Below are positions 22,725 through 32,930 of a stretch of 64,000 nucleotides of DNA, piece by piece; positions within the stretch are counted from its first letter, which is position 1; each line of letters starts with the position of its first letter. The stretch lies in contig NZ_BSTQ01000019.1 in NCBI RefSeq assembly GCF_030269605.1, forward strand, positions 124,001-188,000, in the 5' to 3' direction. The notes beneath the pieces are model-generated. The model saw nothing but the letters and a program-made list of their open reading frames with translations, did no database searches and was not told where the DNA came from. A program made the translations under genes and the position numbers. This stretch comes from Lentzea sp. NBRC 105346 (GTDB taxonomy: Bacteria > Actinomycetota > Actinomycetes > Mycobacteriales > Pseudonocardiaceae).

Positions 22725-24108
22725 GCGTGCCGTGCTCGGTCTTCTCCCAGACGAACGGTGAGCGGACGAGTTGCCACAGCGCGCGCCACGCCGCGACCCA
22801 GTGCAGTGACCAGTAGCCGGGCAGCATGGTGGCGGCCAGGCCGAGTACGGACATGCCACGACGTTTGCCCGCGTACAGCAGCACGGCGCCGTACATCGCC
22901 GACGACGTGAGCGTGACCGTACCGATCCACGCGGGCGGTGCGGCGCCGGCCAGGCTCAGCACCGTCGTGAGGGACAGGGCGAAGTAGGACACCGGCGTTC
23001 CGCCGACGACACCCAGCAACGACACCAGACCGCGTCCACCGAGCCGCCGCCACGCGTCGCGCGGCTGTCGGGTGTGGACGAGGGTGGTGAGCAGAAAACC
23101 TTTGAGCCACCGGGTGCGCTGCCGGATCCACGGCCACGGCCGGTGGACGGCCTCCTCCCATGTGGTCGAGTCGACGAGCTCGATCCGGTGCCCCATGGCG
23201 GCACAGCGCATGCCGAGGTCCGCGTCCTCGGTCACGTTCCACGCGTCCCACCCGCCCGCCTCGCGCAGCACCGAGGTCCGGAAGTGGTTGCTCGACCCGC
23301 CGAGCGGAATCGGCAGCCGCAACGCGCTCAACCCGTGCAGCATCAGGTCGTAGCGCATCGAGTACTCCATCGCGAACTGCCGGGTGAGCAGGTTCCGCGT
23401 GCCGTTGTAGAAGTTCAGCCGCGCCTGCACGCACGCCAGGCCGGCCCCGGAGCGCGCGAAGCGGGCGGCCACCTTGCGCAGCTGGTCGGGTTCCGGTCGG
23501 TCCTCGGCGTCGTAGATCACGACGAACTCGCCGCGCGCGAGCATCAACCCGAGGTTGCACGTGCGCGGCTTCGTCTGCGGGGCGCCCGCCGGGATGTTCA
23601 CGACGCGCACGAACGGAGGCGGATCGGCATCCAGCACGGCCCGTTTCGTCGCGGGATCGTGGTTCTCCACGAGTACCAGCACCTCGAGCCGGTCGTGCGG
23701 GTAGTCCATCGCCGCGATGCATCGCACCGTGTCGGCGATCACGGCCTCTTCCCGGTAGGCGGGCACGATGACCGTGTACGACGGCAGCAGCTCGTCGGGC
23801 AGTGGCGGATCGGCCGCCTCGGCGGTGCGGCGCGGGATCGCCGAGGCGGCGAGCGCCGTACGCAGGCCGACGAGCACCGTGCCGACGAGGCCCAGGCAGG
23901 CGGCGAGCGTTTCGGCGTCGAACAGGAGTCCGGCCACCACGGCGACCGCCAGCAACACCGCGGTCACCTGCTGCCAGCGGGCGAAGCCTAGGCGTGCCGC
24001 GAACAGGGGATGGGTGCGGGTGAACTCGTTCGCCATGCGGTCGGCCACGACCTCGGGTGATGTGGCCAGAAGCAACTCTGTTGTCGCAGGGTGCACGACC
24101 CAGTTCAC
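22690..24108 (-). CDS. Membrane glycosyltransferase, family 2 (cellulose-synthase-like)
   Basis: 472 residues. Two N-terminal membrane helices (about residues 40-85) precede a GT-A catalytic domain with YTVIVPAYREEAVI, the acidic nucleotide/metal motif VIYDAEDRPEP, a further TEDAD and the acceptor motif RQRTRW (the QxxRW type). Three or four C-terminal helices follow. This layout is that of processive inner-membrane glycan polymerases, but the product is unknown. GTG 24108 is chosen because further upstream the frame enters the riboswitch. It sits in reverse orientation between the second merR and gcvP. Confidence 0.8.
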   Translation of the reverse strand: MNWVVHPATTELLLATSPEVVADRMANEFTRTHPLFAARLGFARWQQVTAVLLAVAVVAGLLFDAETLAACLGLVGTVLVGLRTALAASAIPRRTAEAADPPLPDELLPSYTVIVPAYREEAVIADTVRCIAAMDYPHDRLEVLVLVENHDPATKRAVLDADPPPFVRVVNIPAGAPQTKPRTCNLGLMLARGEFVVIYDAEDRPEPDQLRKVAARFARSGAGLACVQARLNFYNGTRNLLTRQFAMEYSMRYDLMLHGLSALRLPIPLGGSSNHFRTSVLREAGGWDAWNVTEDADLGMRCAAMGHRIELVDSTTWEEAVHRPWPWIRQRTRWLKGFLLTTLVHTRQPRDAWRRLGGRGLVSLLGVVGGTPVSYFALSLTTVLSLAGAAPPAWIGTVTLTSSAMYGAVLLYAGKRRGMSVLGLAATMLPGYWSLHWVAAWRALWQLVRSPFVWEKTEHGTLSPSRVPGGAC

Positions 24109-24207
24109 GTGCGATGTGGCCGAACGGTTCTCAACTGAGACGTTGACCGCGCCTTGAGGACTTCTCGAATGAACAGCGGGTATCCTTCGCGGGTAGTCGC
24201 TGAAGCC

Positions 24208-24304
24208 ACGCGGGAGAGATCGGACCCGTGTCCGGCGCCGAAGGAGCAAGTTCCTCCCCGGGAACCTCTCAGGCACCCAGGACCGCGTGGGTGAGACGCC
24301 TCTG
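24208..24304 (+). promoter_or_regulatory. Glycine riboswitch, aptamer 1
   Basis: The conserved glycine-aptamer elements are present in order: GGGAGAG, then CGCCGAAGGAGCAA, then CCTCTCAGG. It lies about 140 bases upstream of gcvP. Edges are approximate. Confidence 0.85.
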
Positions 24305-24400
24305 GAAAGTGGGCTGAAAATGCCCCGCCGACGGTGAAAGCCCAGTCCGCTGGGTGAACCTCTCAGGCGCCCGGATCGACGGGTACGGACAGAGCGGGGA
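24305..24400 (+). promoter_or_regulatory. Glycine riboswitch, aptamer 2
   Basis: A second aptamer follows directly, with CGCCGACGGTGAAAG and a second CCTCTCAGGCG, ending near GGACAGAGCGGGG. The tandem arrangement is the usual two-domain glycine switch, which turns on glycine cleavage when glycine is abundant. I see no clear intrinsic terminator between it and the gcvP start; the GGAGG at 24431 could be the controlled site. Confidence 0.85.
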
Positions 24401-24442
24401 GGGCACAGCAGCAGTGTGCCCTTGGACCCCGGAGGCTCGTCC

Positions 24443-27334
<2,892 letters not shown>

Positions 27335-27338
27335 GACA

Positions 27339-27388
27339 CAGGGGGCCGGACGGTAAGACTCGCGCGAGTCTTACCGTCCGGCCCCCTG
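27339..27388. terminator. 50-base perfect palindrome, bidirectional terminator
   Basis: CAGGGGGCCGGACGG at the left end is part of a 25-base arm that is exactly repeated in reverse complement, with no spacer between arms. It separates gcvP from the convergent small gene. On the plus strand GAGTTTTA follows. Confidence 0.85.
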
Positions 27389-27398
27389 AGTTTTACGT

Positions 27399-27623
27399 TC
27401 AGCAGCTGGGTCCGGTGGGCATGGGAGCCGGTTTGGCGTTGCTCATCCGCTCATCGGTCCAGTAGCTCGGATCAGGTGAGGTCGCGATCGGGCCCGCGGC
27501 GTTGCCCGTCGGAGTGCTCGGTCCGCCGCCGCACTTGGGGCCGGTTTGCAGCGCCACCACCAGCCAGGTGACTCCAGCGACCACGGCCACGACGGCGAGC
27601 ACGATGACCACGATTCTGCCCAT
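27399..27623 (-). CDS. Small membrane-anchored or secreted protein, companion of the protease
   Basis: 74 residues. A strongly hydrophobic segment (about residues 3-26) is followed by a short extracytoplasmic tail with two cysteines and the motif YWTDERMSNAKPAPMP. The same motif, YWTPERMKSAIPADLP, occurs in the propeptide of the protease encoded just upstream. Start ATG 27623. The protease stop is 36 bases before it, so they are likely co-transcribed. I infer that this may be a propeptide-like inhibitor or membrane anchor for the protease, but no family is known to me. Confidence 0.65.
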   Translation of the reverse strand: MGRIVVIVLAVVAVVAGVTWLVVALQTGPKCGGGPSTPTGNAAGPIATSPDPSYWTDERMSNAKPAPMPTGPSC

Positions 27624-27659
27624 GTCAGCAGGACGTACCTCTCACGTTCTCCGGTTGCA

Positions 27660-28589
27660 CTACATGTTCTTCACGGTGTCGTACAGGCTGCCCGCGGTGT
27701 CGTAACTGAAGTACGGGCTCTGCCACTTGTAGACCTGCGCCGGGTCGTTGTTGCGCCAGAACATCCAGCTGTTCACGCCGTTGACGTAGGCCCAGAACGT
27801 GGCGCCGTAGTTCTCCAGCCACGGCCCGCCGCTCGCGCCGCCCGTCATGTTGCAGTCCAGCGTCGGGAAGCCGCCCTCGTTGCGCGTGTTGCCCCAGCAG
27901 AAGTAGAGCTGGCTGCCGTTGAACGGCGGGTCGGCCGGGTAGCCGAACATGTAGATGCGCAGACCGTATCCGGCGCCCCACTTGATGCCCTGGCCGCCGA
28001 CGGCGTCGACGATGCGGGTCCCGTTGAGCAGCTGCATGACGACCGCGGCCACGTCGAACGCGCGGTTGGCGTTGTTGATCCACGCCGTCTTCGTCCACTG
28101 CTGGTAGGCGCTCCACGTGCCGTACGGCCGGTTGCCGTTGTTGTAGCCGGGCACGAACACCCAGCGGTTGACGTCGAACCAGCCACGGCCGGAGCCGCCG
28201 CCGTGCACGCAGTGGCCGGCGGTGAAGACGAGCCGCTTGCCCGCGCTGTTCACCGTGCTGCCGCTGCAGGACCTGTTCTGCCCCAGGTCGTTCACGAAGA
28301 ACACGCGGCCGGACATGGTGTTCACGTCGGCCTGGGCTTGCAGGTTTTTCGGCGCCACCCCGTCGTGCGTGCCGGACGGCCCTTGTCTCGGCACGGCCTG
28401 TGGTCTCGCCGCGGCTTGGGGCAGGTCGGCCGGGATCGCGGACTTCATCCGCTCCGGCGTCCAGTACTCCTGTGCGCTCTGGATGTTCGACGCCGTCTGG
28501 GAACCGGCGTTACCGATCGGCGCGGCCTGCGCCGGGCTTGCGACGGCCACCGCCACCGTCCAAGCCGCGAATACAACTATTAATCGCAT
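27660..28589 (-). CDS. Secreted trypsin-like serine protease (S1 family)
   Basis: 309 residues. A signal peptide (residues 1-23, cleaved near AQA-AP) is followed by a propeptide with YWTPERM at residues 42-48, and then a chymotrypsin-fold domain. The triad is visible: His126 in TAGHC, Asp179 in FDVA, Ser253 in GGASGGPW. ATG 28589 has GGAGG ten bases upstream; the frame stays open 11 codons further, but that extension disrupts the signal peptide. Substrate unknown. The small downstream gene shares the propeptide motif. Confidence 0.88.
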   Translation of the reverse strand: MRLIVVFAAWTVAVAVASPAQAAPIGNAGSQTASNIQSAQEYWTPERMKSAIPADLPQAAARPQAVPRQGPSGTHDGVAPKNLQAQADVNTMSGRVFFVNDLGQNRSCSGSTVNSAGKRLVFTAGHCVHGGGSGRGWFDVNRWVFVPGYNNGNRPYGTWSAYQQWTKTAWINNANRAFDVAAVVMQLLNGTRIVDAVGGQGIKWGAGYGLRIYMFGYPADPPFNGSQLYFCWGNTRNEGGFPTLDCNMTGGASGGPWLENYGATFWAYVNGVNSWMFWRNNDPAQVYKWQSPYFSYDTAGSLYDTVKNM

Positions 28590-28672
28590 GGCGGAACAAC
28601 CTCCGTCGAGGTTCGAATTCAAGGAACGCTCGAACGGTATCGTTTACGGTGTTTTCGTTGTTCCGCCGTTCG

Positions 28673-29386
28673 TTAGAACGGGACTTCCGTCGAGAGCAGG
28701 CCCTCCGCTGGTCCGCGCCCTGACACGGCATTGCAGAAATCGATGGCGTCGAGCTCGATCTCGGGTCCGCCATTGCCCCATTCGCCCCCGGCTGGGCCGG
28801 TCAGCCGCAGAGTGAACGGCTTTCCGTGCCGTTCGGCCCATTCCTTCACCACATCGTCGATGAGCAAACCGTCGTGCTCTTTGGTGAGCACGTGTTCCGC
28901 CCCGGTCGCCCTGGTGATGTCGACCCGGTGCATCCACGGGTCGCGGGTCATGATCACGTCGTTCAGGAAGCCGAAGCTCCAGGTCTCGTCGCGCCCGTTG
29001 ACCCGCTGCTTGCCGGGTACCGGAAGGAACCGCGGGGTGCGGCGTCTGCCCTTGACGGCCTTCGGGGTGATCTCCGCGTACTGCTCGATGATCTCCCGCG
29101 GCCCGAGGTGCGCGTGCTCCTCGACCTGCAGGGCGGTCAGCGCGTCGATCATCACGCCGCCGCGTCTCGCGGCGATCCTGTTCTGCCGCAGGCCTTCCCG
29201 GATCGACGCGGACATCTTCGCCATGCCGAGCAGGTGGGACGCCATGGCCCGCACGTCCCAGCCGGGGCAGGCCGTCGGCTTCTCCCAGTCGCGCGGGCCA
29301 AGGCTCCTCAGAAGTTGCAGGAACCGGTCGTACTCCGTTGCGGCCAGCCGGGTTGCGGTCTTCGGGTCGATCTTCGGCGTCCTCAT
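28673..29386 (-). CDS. Mycothiol-dependent maleylpyruvate isomerase-like (DinB/MDMPI) protein
   Basis: 237 residues. The N-terminal four-helix bundle with PTACPGWDVRAMASHLLGM carries the metal-binding histidine of the DinB/MDMPI_N superfamily; a second histidine is in WMHRVDI. The C-terminal half resembles the SCP2-like MDMPI_C domain. In most actinomycete members the reaction is unknown; the characterised one isomerises maleylpyruvate using mycothiol. ATG 29386 overlaps the stop of the TetR gene by four bases, so the pair is one unit and the TetR protein probably controls it. Confidence 0.8.
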   Translation of the reverse strand: MRTPKIDPKTATRLAATEYDRFLQLLRSLGPRDWEKPTACPGWDVRAMASHLLGMAKMSASIREGLRQNRIAARRGGVMIDALTALQVEEHAHLGPREIIEQYAEITPKAVKGRRRTPRFLPVPGKQRVNGRDETWSFGFLNDVIMTRDPWMHRVDITRATGAEHVLTKEHDGLLIDDVVKEWAERHGKPFTLRLTGPAGGEWGNGGPEIELDAIDFCNAVSGRGPAEGLLSTEVPF

Positions 29387-29979
29387 GACTGTCTCCAGAC
29401 GTTGTCGGCGTACATCTCGATGGCGCGGGGCAGCAGGCGGCGCCACCGGTCGCCGCCGTGGTCGTTGGCGAGCTGGCAGTCGACGAGCCCGCCGGTGATC
29501 GCGAGGAACAGGTCGATGTCCGCCTCGTCGGTGATGCCGATCGTCCGCATGGTGCGGTGCAGCAGCGCCATCGTCTCGACGCTGGGCGCGTACGCGCCTT
29601 CGCTGGGCACGAAGCCGGGGATCGAGCGCTGGTTCATCAGCTGGTAGCGGGCGAGGTCGGCGACCGAGAAGTCGAAGAAGTGCTCGGCTATCGCTTCGAG
29701 GGCCGCGCGCGGGTCGTCCGGCAGGGTCTTGGCGGCCTCGGTCGCTTCGGCGAGGTAGCCCGTCCAGGCGTCGCCGAACATCGCGTCGTAGATGGCGTTC
29801 TTCGACTCGAAGTGCGAGTACAGGGACGGTGAGCGCATCCCGATCATGGCCGCCACCTCGCGCAACGTGACCGCGCCGAGGCCGTCGCGGCGCGCGATCT
29901 CCCAGGCGGCTTCGACTATTTCCCTTCGGGTGGCCTCACGCCGTTCGGCTTGCCTATCACGATTAGGTAGAGCGCTCAT
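29383..29979 (-). CDS. TetR family regulator
   Basis: 198 residues. The helix-turn-helix lies at about residues 38-62 (TLREVAAMIGMRSPSLYSHF). The C-terminal part fits the TetR_C_33/WHG-type ligand domain by its QLMNQRSIPGF motif. It starts at ATG 29979, five bases from a perfect 27-base palindrome that may be its operator. It is coupled by overlap to the DinB/MDMPI-like gene downstream. Ligand unknown. Confidence 0.85.
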   Translation of the reverse strand: MSALPNRDRQAERREATRREIVEAAWEIARRDGLGAVTLREVAAMIGMRSPSLYSHFESKNAIYDAMFGDAWTGYLAEATEAAKTLPDDPRAALEAIAEHFFDFSVADLARYQLMNQRSIPGFVPSEGAYAPSVETMALLHRTMRTIGITDEADIDLFLAITGGLVDCQLANDHGGDRWRRLLPRAIEMYADNVWRQS

Positions 29980-29983
29980 GGTT

Positions 29984-30010
29984 AGGCACGGTCCGCCTCG
30001 GACCGTGCCT
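29984..30010. promoter_or_regulatory. Perfect palindrome before tetR: operator or terminator
   Basis: AGGCACGGTCCG, a three-base centre, CGGACCGTGCCT. It lies between the stop of the upstream gene (30020) and the TetR start (29979). It could be the TetR operator or a short-loop terminator for the upstream gene; no U-run follows. Confidence 0.5.
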
Positions 30011-30019
30011 TGTCAAGAC

Positions 30020-30679
30020 TTACTCGGTGAAGTCGGTGTCCCGGTGCTTGCCGAACAGGGCGAAGGAGGCGATCCACACGTCCGGATCGCCCTCCCACTC
30101 CATGTCCTTGATCTGGTCGGCGCTGCGCCGCCCGCCGATCGCCCGCAGCAGCTCGAACGACGAGGCCGTCAGCGTGCCTTTGGGCTCGCCCGCCCCGACG
30201 ACGCGCTCACCGTGCTCGAGCACGATCCGCAGCGCGGGCACCTCGTTCTCGCGCATGCGCTTGTCCAGCTGCTGCAACGGTTTGGTCAGCGCGGACCGCA
30301 CGGCGACGTTCTCCCGTTCACCGGGGGTGTCCAGCGCCGCGCGGAGGTCGTGCTCGTGCATCACGACCTCGGTGATCAGGGTCGAGCCGATGGGCGTGTC
30401 GAACAGCGGGGCGGCCAGCTCGCGGTTGGAGCTCCACTCGGCGAACGCGTCGTCGAGCGAGTTGTCGCGGCGGTCGCGCACCTGGCGTTCGCCCCACTCG
30501 CCCGACTCGACGCCGTCGAAGCGGCGGTCGACGAAGTCGCGCAGGCCGCCGCCGAGATGAGCCACCACGTCCTTGACCGACCACCCCGGACAGGCGTCGA
30601 CCGGGAGCGACGCGTCCCGGCCGCGCACCAGGTCCGTGATCCGTTGCTTGGTCTCGTCGTAGATGGCGGCATTGGTCAT
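30020..30679 (-). CDS. Maleylpyruvate isomerase family (DinB-like) protein
   Basis: 219 residues. The N-terminal helix bundle contains VDACPGWSVKDVVAHLGGG with the family histidine, and a second histidine pair in VVMHEHDLRAAL, giving a possible three-His metal site. It is a divergent relative of the gene at 28673 but not its close duplicate. The reaction is unknown. ATG 30679 is chosen by the MTNAAIYDETK start; longer frames have no support. It follows the DUF3224 gene by seven bases on the same strand, so the two are likely co-transcribed. Confidence 0.78.
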   Translation of the reverse strand: MTNAAIYDETKQRITDLVRGRDASLPVDACPGWSVKDVVAHLGGGLRDFVDRRFDGVESGEWGERQVRDRRDNSLDDAFAEWSSNRELAAPLFDTPIGSTLITEVVMHEHDLRAALDTPGERENVAVRSALTKPLQQLDKRMRENEVPALRIVLEHGERVVGAGEPKGTLTASSFELLRAIGGRRSADQIKDMEWEGDPDVWIASFALFGKHRDTDFTE

Positions 30680-30686
30680 CGCTACC

Positions 30687-31079
30687 TCACACGTCGTACT
30701 CCAGCGTGAACGTGGCAGTAGTCTCCGCCCACTCGGCGCCGCCCGCACCGCGCATGCCCGCCAGCTCGCCCGAGGCGCCGACGACCTCGAAGCTTCCGGT
30801 GACCTTGCCGTCCCGGTAAGCCCCCACGTGCCGCAGCACGAACGTGCCCGACCGCGAGCCGATGCGGCCGGTGATCTCCTCCAGGCCGACGGTCTCGCAC
30901 GACGTGTCGCTGTCGTACGACATCAGGTAGCGACAGGTGCCTGTGCCCTCGATGTCGCCCGTGTACTTGAACGTCACGACCGCCATGGTCAGCTTCGCGC
31001 CGCTCACCTCGGTGTACGGGCGGCCGTCCCACGTCTGCTCGTCCCAGCTCTGCACTTCGATGGTTCCGGTTGCCTTCAT
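30687..31079 (-). CDS. DUF3224 domain protein
   Basis: 130 residues, an all-beta lipocalin-like barrel typical of DUF3224: opening GTIEVQSWDEQTW, middle GDIEGTGTCRYLMSYD, and closing GSFEVVGASGELAGMRG. It probably binds a small molecule or acts as an allene-oxide-cyclase-like fold; no activity is known. ATG 31079 (MKATGTI) is the family start. It is divergent from a WYL-domain regulator with a perfect palindrome between them, so it is probably that regulator's target. Confidence 0.82.
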   Translation of the reverse strand: MKATGTIEVQSWDEQTWDGRPYTEVSGAKLTMAVVTFKYTGDIEGTGTCRYLMSYDSDTSCETVGLEEITGRIGSRSGTFVLRHVGAYRDGKVTGSFEVVGASGELAGMRGAGGAEWAETTATFTLEYDV

Positions 31080-31100
31080 GGCGCCCACCATCCAACGAAT

Positions 31101-31121
31101 ACCTGACAACATGTGTCAGGT
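31101..31121. promoter_or_regulatory. Palindromic operator in the WYL regulator/DUF3224 intergenic region
   Basis: ACCTGACA (31101-31108), a five-base centre and TGTCAGGT (31114-31121) form a perfect inverted repeat. The ATG of the regulator (31111) lies in its centre, 32 bases from the divergent DUF3224 start, as expected for an autoregulated divergent pair. Confidence 0.65.
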
Positions 31122-32100
31122 GAAGGCCAGCCGGTTGTTGTCGGTGCTGCTCCTGCTGCAGTCGCGCGGCCGCATGACCGCGCAGGAGCTGGCAGACGAG
31201 CTCGAGGTGAGCGTCCGCACGATCTACCGCGACGCCGAGGCGCTGTCGGCGGCGGGCGTGCCCGTGTACGCCGACCGCGGGCCCGCCGGCGGGTACCAGC
31301 TGCTCGACGGCTACCGGACGCGGCTGACCGGGTTGACCTCGGAGGAAGCCGAATCGTTGTTCCTCGCCGGGATGCCCGGTCCCGCCGCCGAGCTCGGGCT
31401 CGGCACGGTCGTCGCCGCCGCGCAGCTCAAGCTGATGGCCGCGTTGCCGCCGGAGCTGCGGTCGCGGGCGTCGCGCATCCGCGAGCGGTTCCACCTCGAC
31501 ACGCCGTCGTGGTTCCGCGGGCAGGACACCCCGCCGCACCTGGGCGTGATCGCCGAGGCGGTGTGGAACCAGCGGCGGCTGCACCTGCGGTACCAGCGGT
31601 GGGGTGGTTCGGCCATCGAGGTGGAACGGGACATCGAGCCGCTCGGCCTCGTGCTGAAGGCCGGGGTCTGGTACTTCGTCGGCGGCCCCGAGCCGCGGAC
31701 CTACCGGGTGTCGCGGGTGCTTGAACTGAGAGAGCTCGACGAGACCTTCGAACGTCCCGAGGACTTCGACCTCAGTGCATTTTGGACGGCCTGGTCCGAG
31801 CGGTTCGAGAGCACGTTGTACGGGGCTCGCGTCCGGGTGCGGATGTCGGCCGAGGGGCTGCGCAAGTCGGGTTACCTGCTGACCGGGCACCAGAGGAGGG
31901 TCATCCAGGAGCTCGATCCGAAACCGGGGGAGGAGTTCGGCTTCCCGACCGAGTCGCTCCGCCACGCCCACTCCGACCTGCTGCGACTCGGCGCGGACGT
32001 GGAGGTCGTGGCACCCGCCGAACTGCGCGAGCAGATGATGGCGACGATCTCGGCGATGCAGTCCGTCTACGGAGATGGAAAGCTGCGTGCATGGGAGTAG
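31111..32100 (+). CDS. YafY-like transcriptional regulator with WYL domain
   Basis: 329 residues. The N-terminal HTH_11 domain reads RLLSVLLLLQSRGRMTAQEL, then VSVRTIYRDAEAL and the wing GPAGGYQL. A WYL ligand-binding domain spans about residues 140-235, followed by a WCX-type C-terminal extension. Start ATG 31111 or GTG 31120; both lie within the palindromic operator, so the mRNA is probably leaderless or nearly so. It likely regulates the divergent DUF3224 gene. The stop overlaps the start of an aldo/keto reductase gene. Confidence 0.88.
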   Translation: MCQVKASRLLSVLLLLQSRGRMTAQELADELEVSVRTIYRDAEALSAAGVPVYADRGPAGGYQLLDGYRTRLTGLTSEEAESLFLAGMPGPAAELGLGTVVAAAQLKLMAALPPELRSRASRIRERFHLDTPSWFRGQDTPPHLGVIAEAVWNQRRLHLRYQRWGGSAIEVERDIEPLGLVLKAGVWYFVGGPEPRTYRVSRVLELRELDETFERPEDFDLSAFWTAWSERFESTLYGARVRVRMSAEGLRKSGYLLTGHQRRVIQELDPKPGEEFGFPTESLRHAHSDLLRLGADVEVVAPAELREQMMATISAMQSVYGDGKLRAWE

Positions 32101-32924
32101 TTCCACTGATCGGGCTCAACAACGGAGTACGGATCCCCCAACTCGGTTTCGGCGTCTTCCAGGTGCCGCAGGACCAGGTCGCGGGCGCGGTGCGGACCGC
32201 CCTCGACGCCGGTTACCGGAGCATCGACACGGCTTCGGCGTACGGCAACGAGTCCGGTGTCGGTGACGCGATCGCCGCCACCGACATCCCGCGCGACGAA
32301 CTCTTCATCACCACGAAGCTGTGGAACTCGGACCAGGGCTACGACTCGACGCTGCGCGCCTTCGAGTCGTCGATGCGCAAGCTGCGCCTGGACGTCCTCG
32401 ACCTCTACCTCATCCACTGGCCGACGCCTGCGCGCAACCTCTACGTGGACACGTGGAAGGCCTTGGAGAAGCTCTACGCCGACGGCCGCGTGCGCGCCAT
32501 CGGCGTGTCCAACTTCCACACCGAACACCTGCAGCGGCTGTTCGACTCCTCGGACGTGACGCCCGCGGTCAACCAGATCGAACTGCATCCCCTGCTGGCA
32601 CAGGAGGAGATGCGCAAGGTGCACGTCACGCACCGCATCGCCACCGAGGCGTGGTCCCCGCTCGCACGCGGCGGGGAGCTGTTGCACGACACCGCTATTC
32701 GCGGTCTGGCGGACAAGTACGCCAAGACGCCCGCGCAGATCGTGCTGCGGTGGCACGTTCAGCTCGGGAACGTCGTGATCCCCAAGTCCGTCACGCCGTA
32801 CCGGATCAAGGAGAACATCGAGGTCTTCGACTTCGAGCTCGCGCCGGACGACATGGCCGTCATCAACGAGCTCGACAACGGGACGCGCACCGGCCCGGAT
32901 CCGGACCGGTTCAACTCCGCCTGA
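32091..32924 (+). CDS. Aldo/keto reductase
   Basis: 277 residues of the AKR (beta/alpha)8-barrel, NADPH-dependent. The full tetrad is visible: Asp46 and Tyr51 in IDTASAYGN, Lys76 in ITTKLW, His109 in LIHWP. The cofactor phosphate site IPKSV is present near residue 227. It resembles 2,5-diketo-gluconate reductase-type AKR5 enzymes. The natural substrate is not predictable. ATG 32091 overlaps the regulator stop, so the two are co-translated. It converges on the VWA gene with a six-base gap. Confidence 0.9.
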   Translation: MGVVPLIGLNNGVRIPQLGFGVFQVPQDQVAGAVRTALDAGYRSIDTASAYGNESGVGDAIAATDIPRDELFITTKLWNSDQGYDSTLRAFESSMRKLRLDVLDLYLIHWPTPARNLYVDTWKALEKLYADGRVRAIGVSNFHTEHLQRLFDSSDVTPAVNQIELHPLLAQEEMRKVHVTHRIATEAWSPLARGGELLHDTAIRGLADKYAKTPAQIVLRWHVQLGNVVIPKSVTPYRIKENIEVFDFELAPDDMAVINELDNGTRTGPDPDRFNSA

Positions 32925-32930
32925 GTGCCG

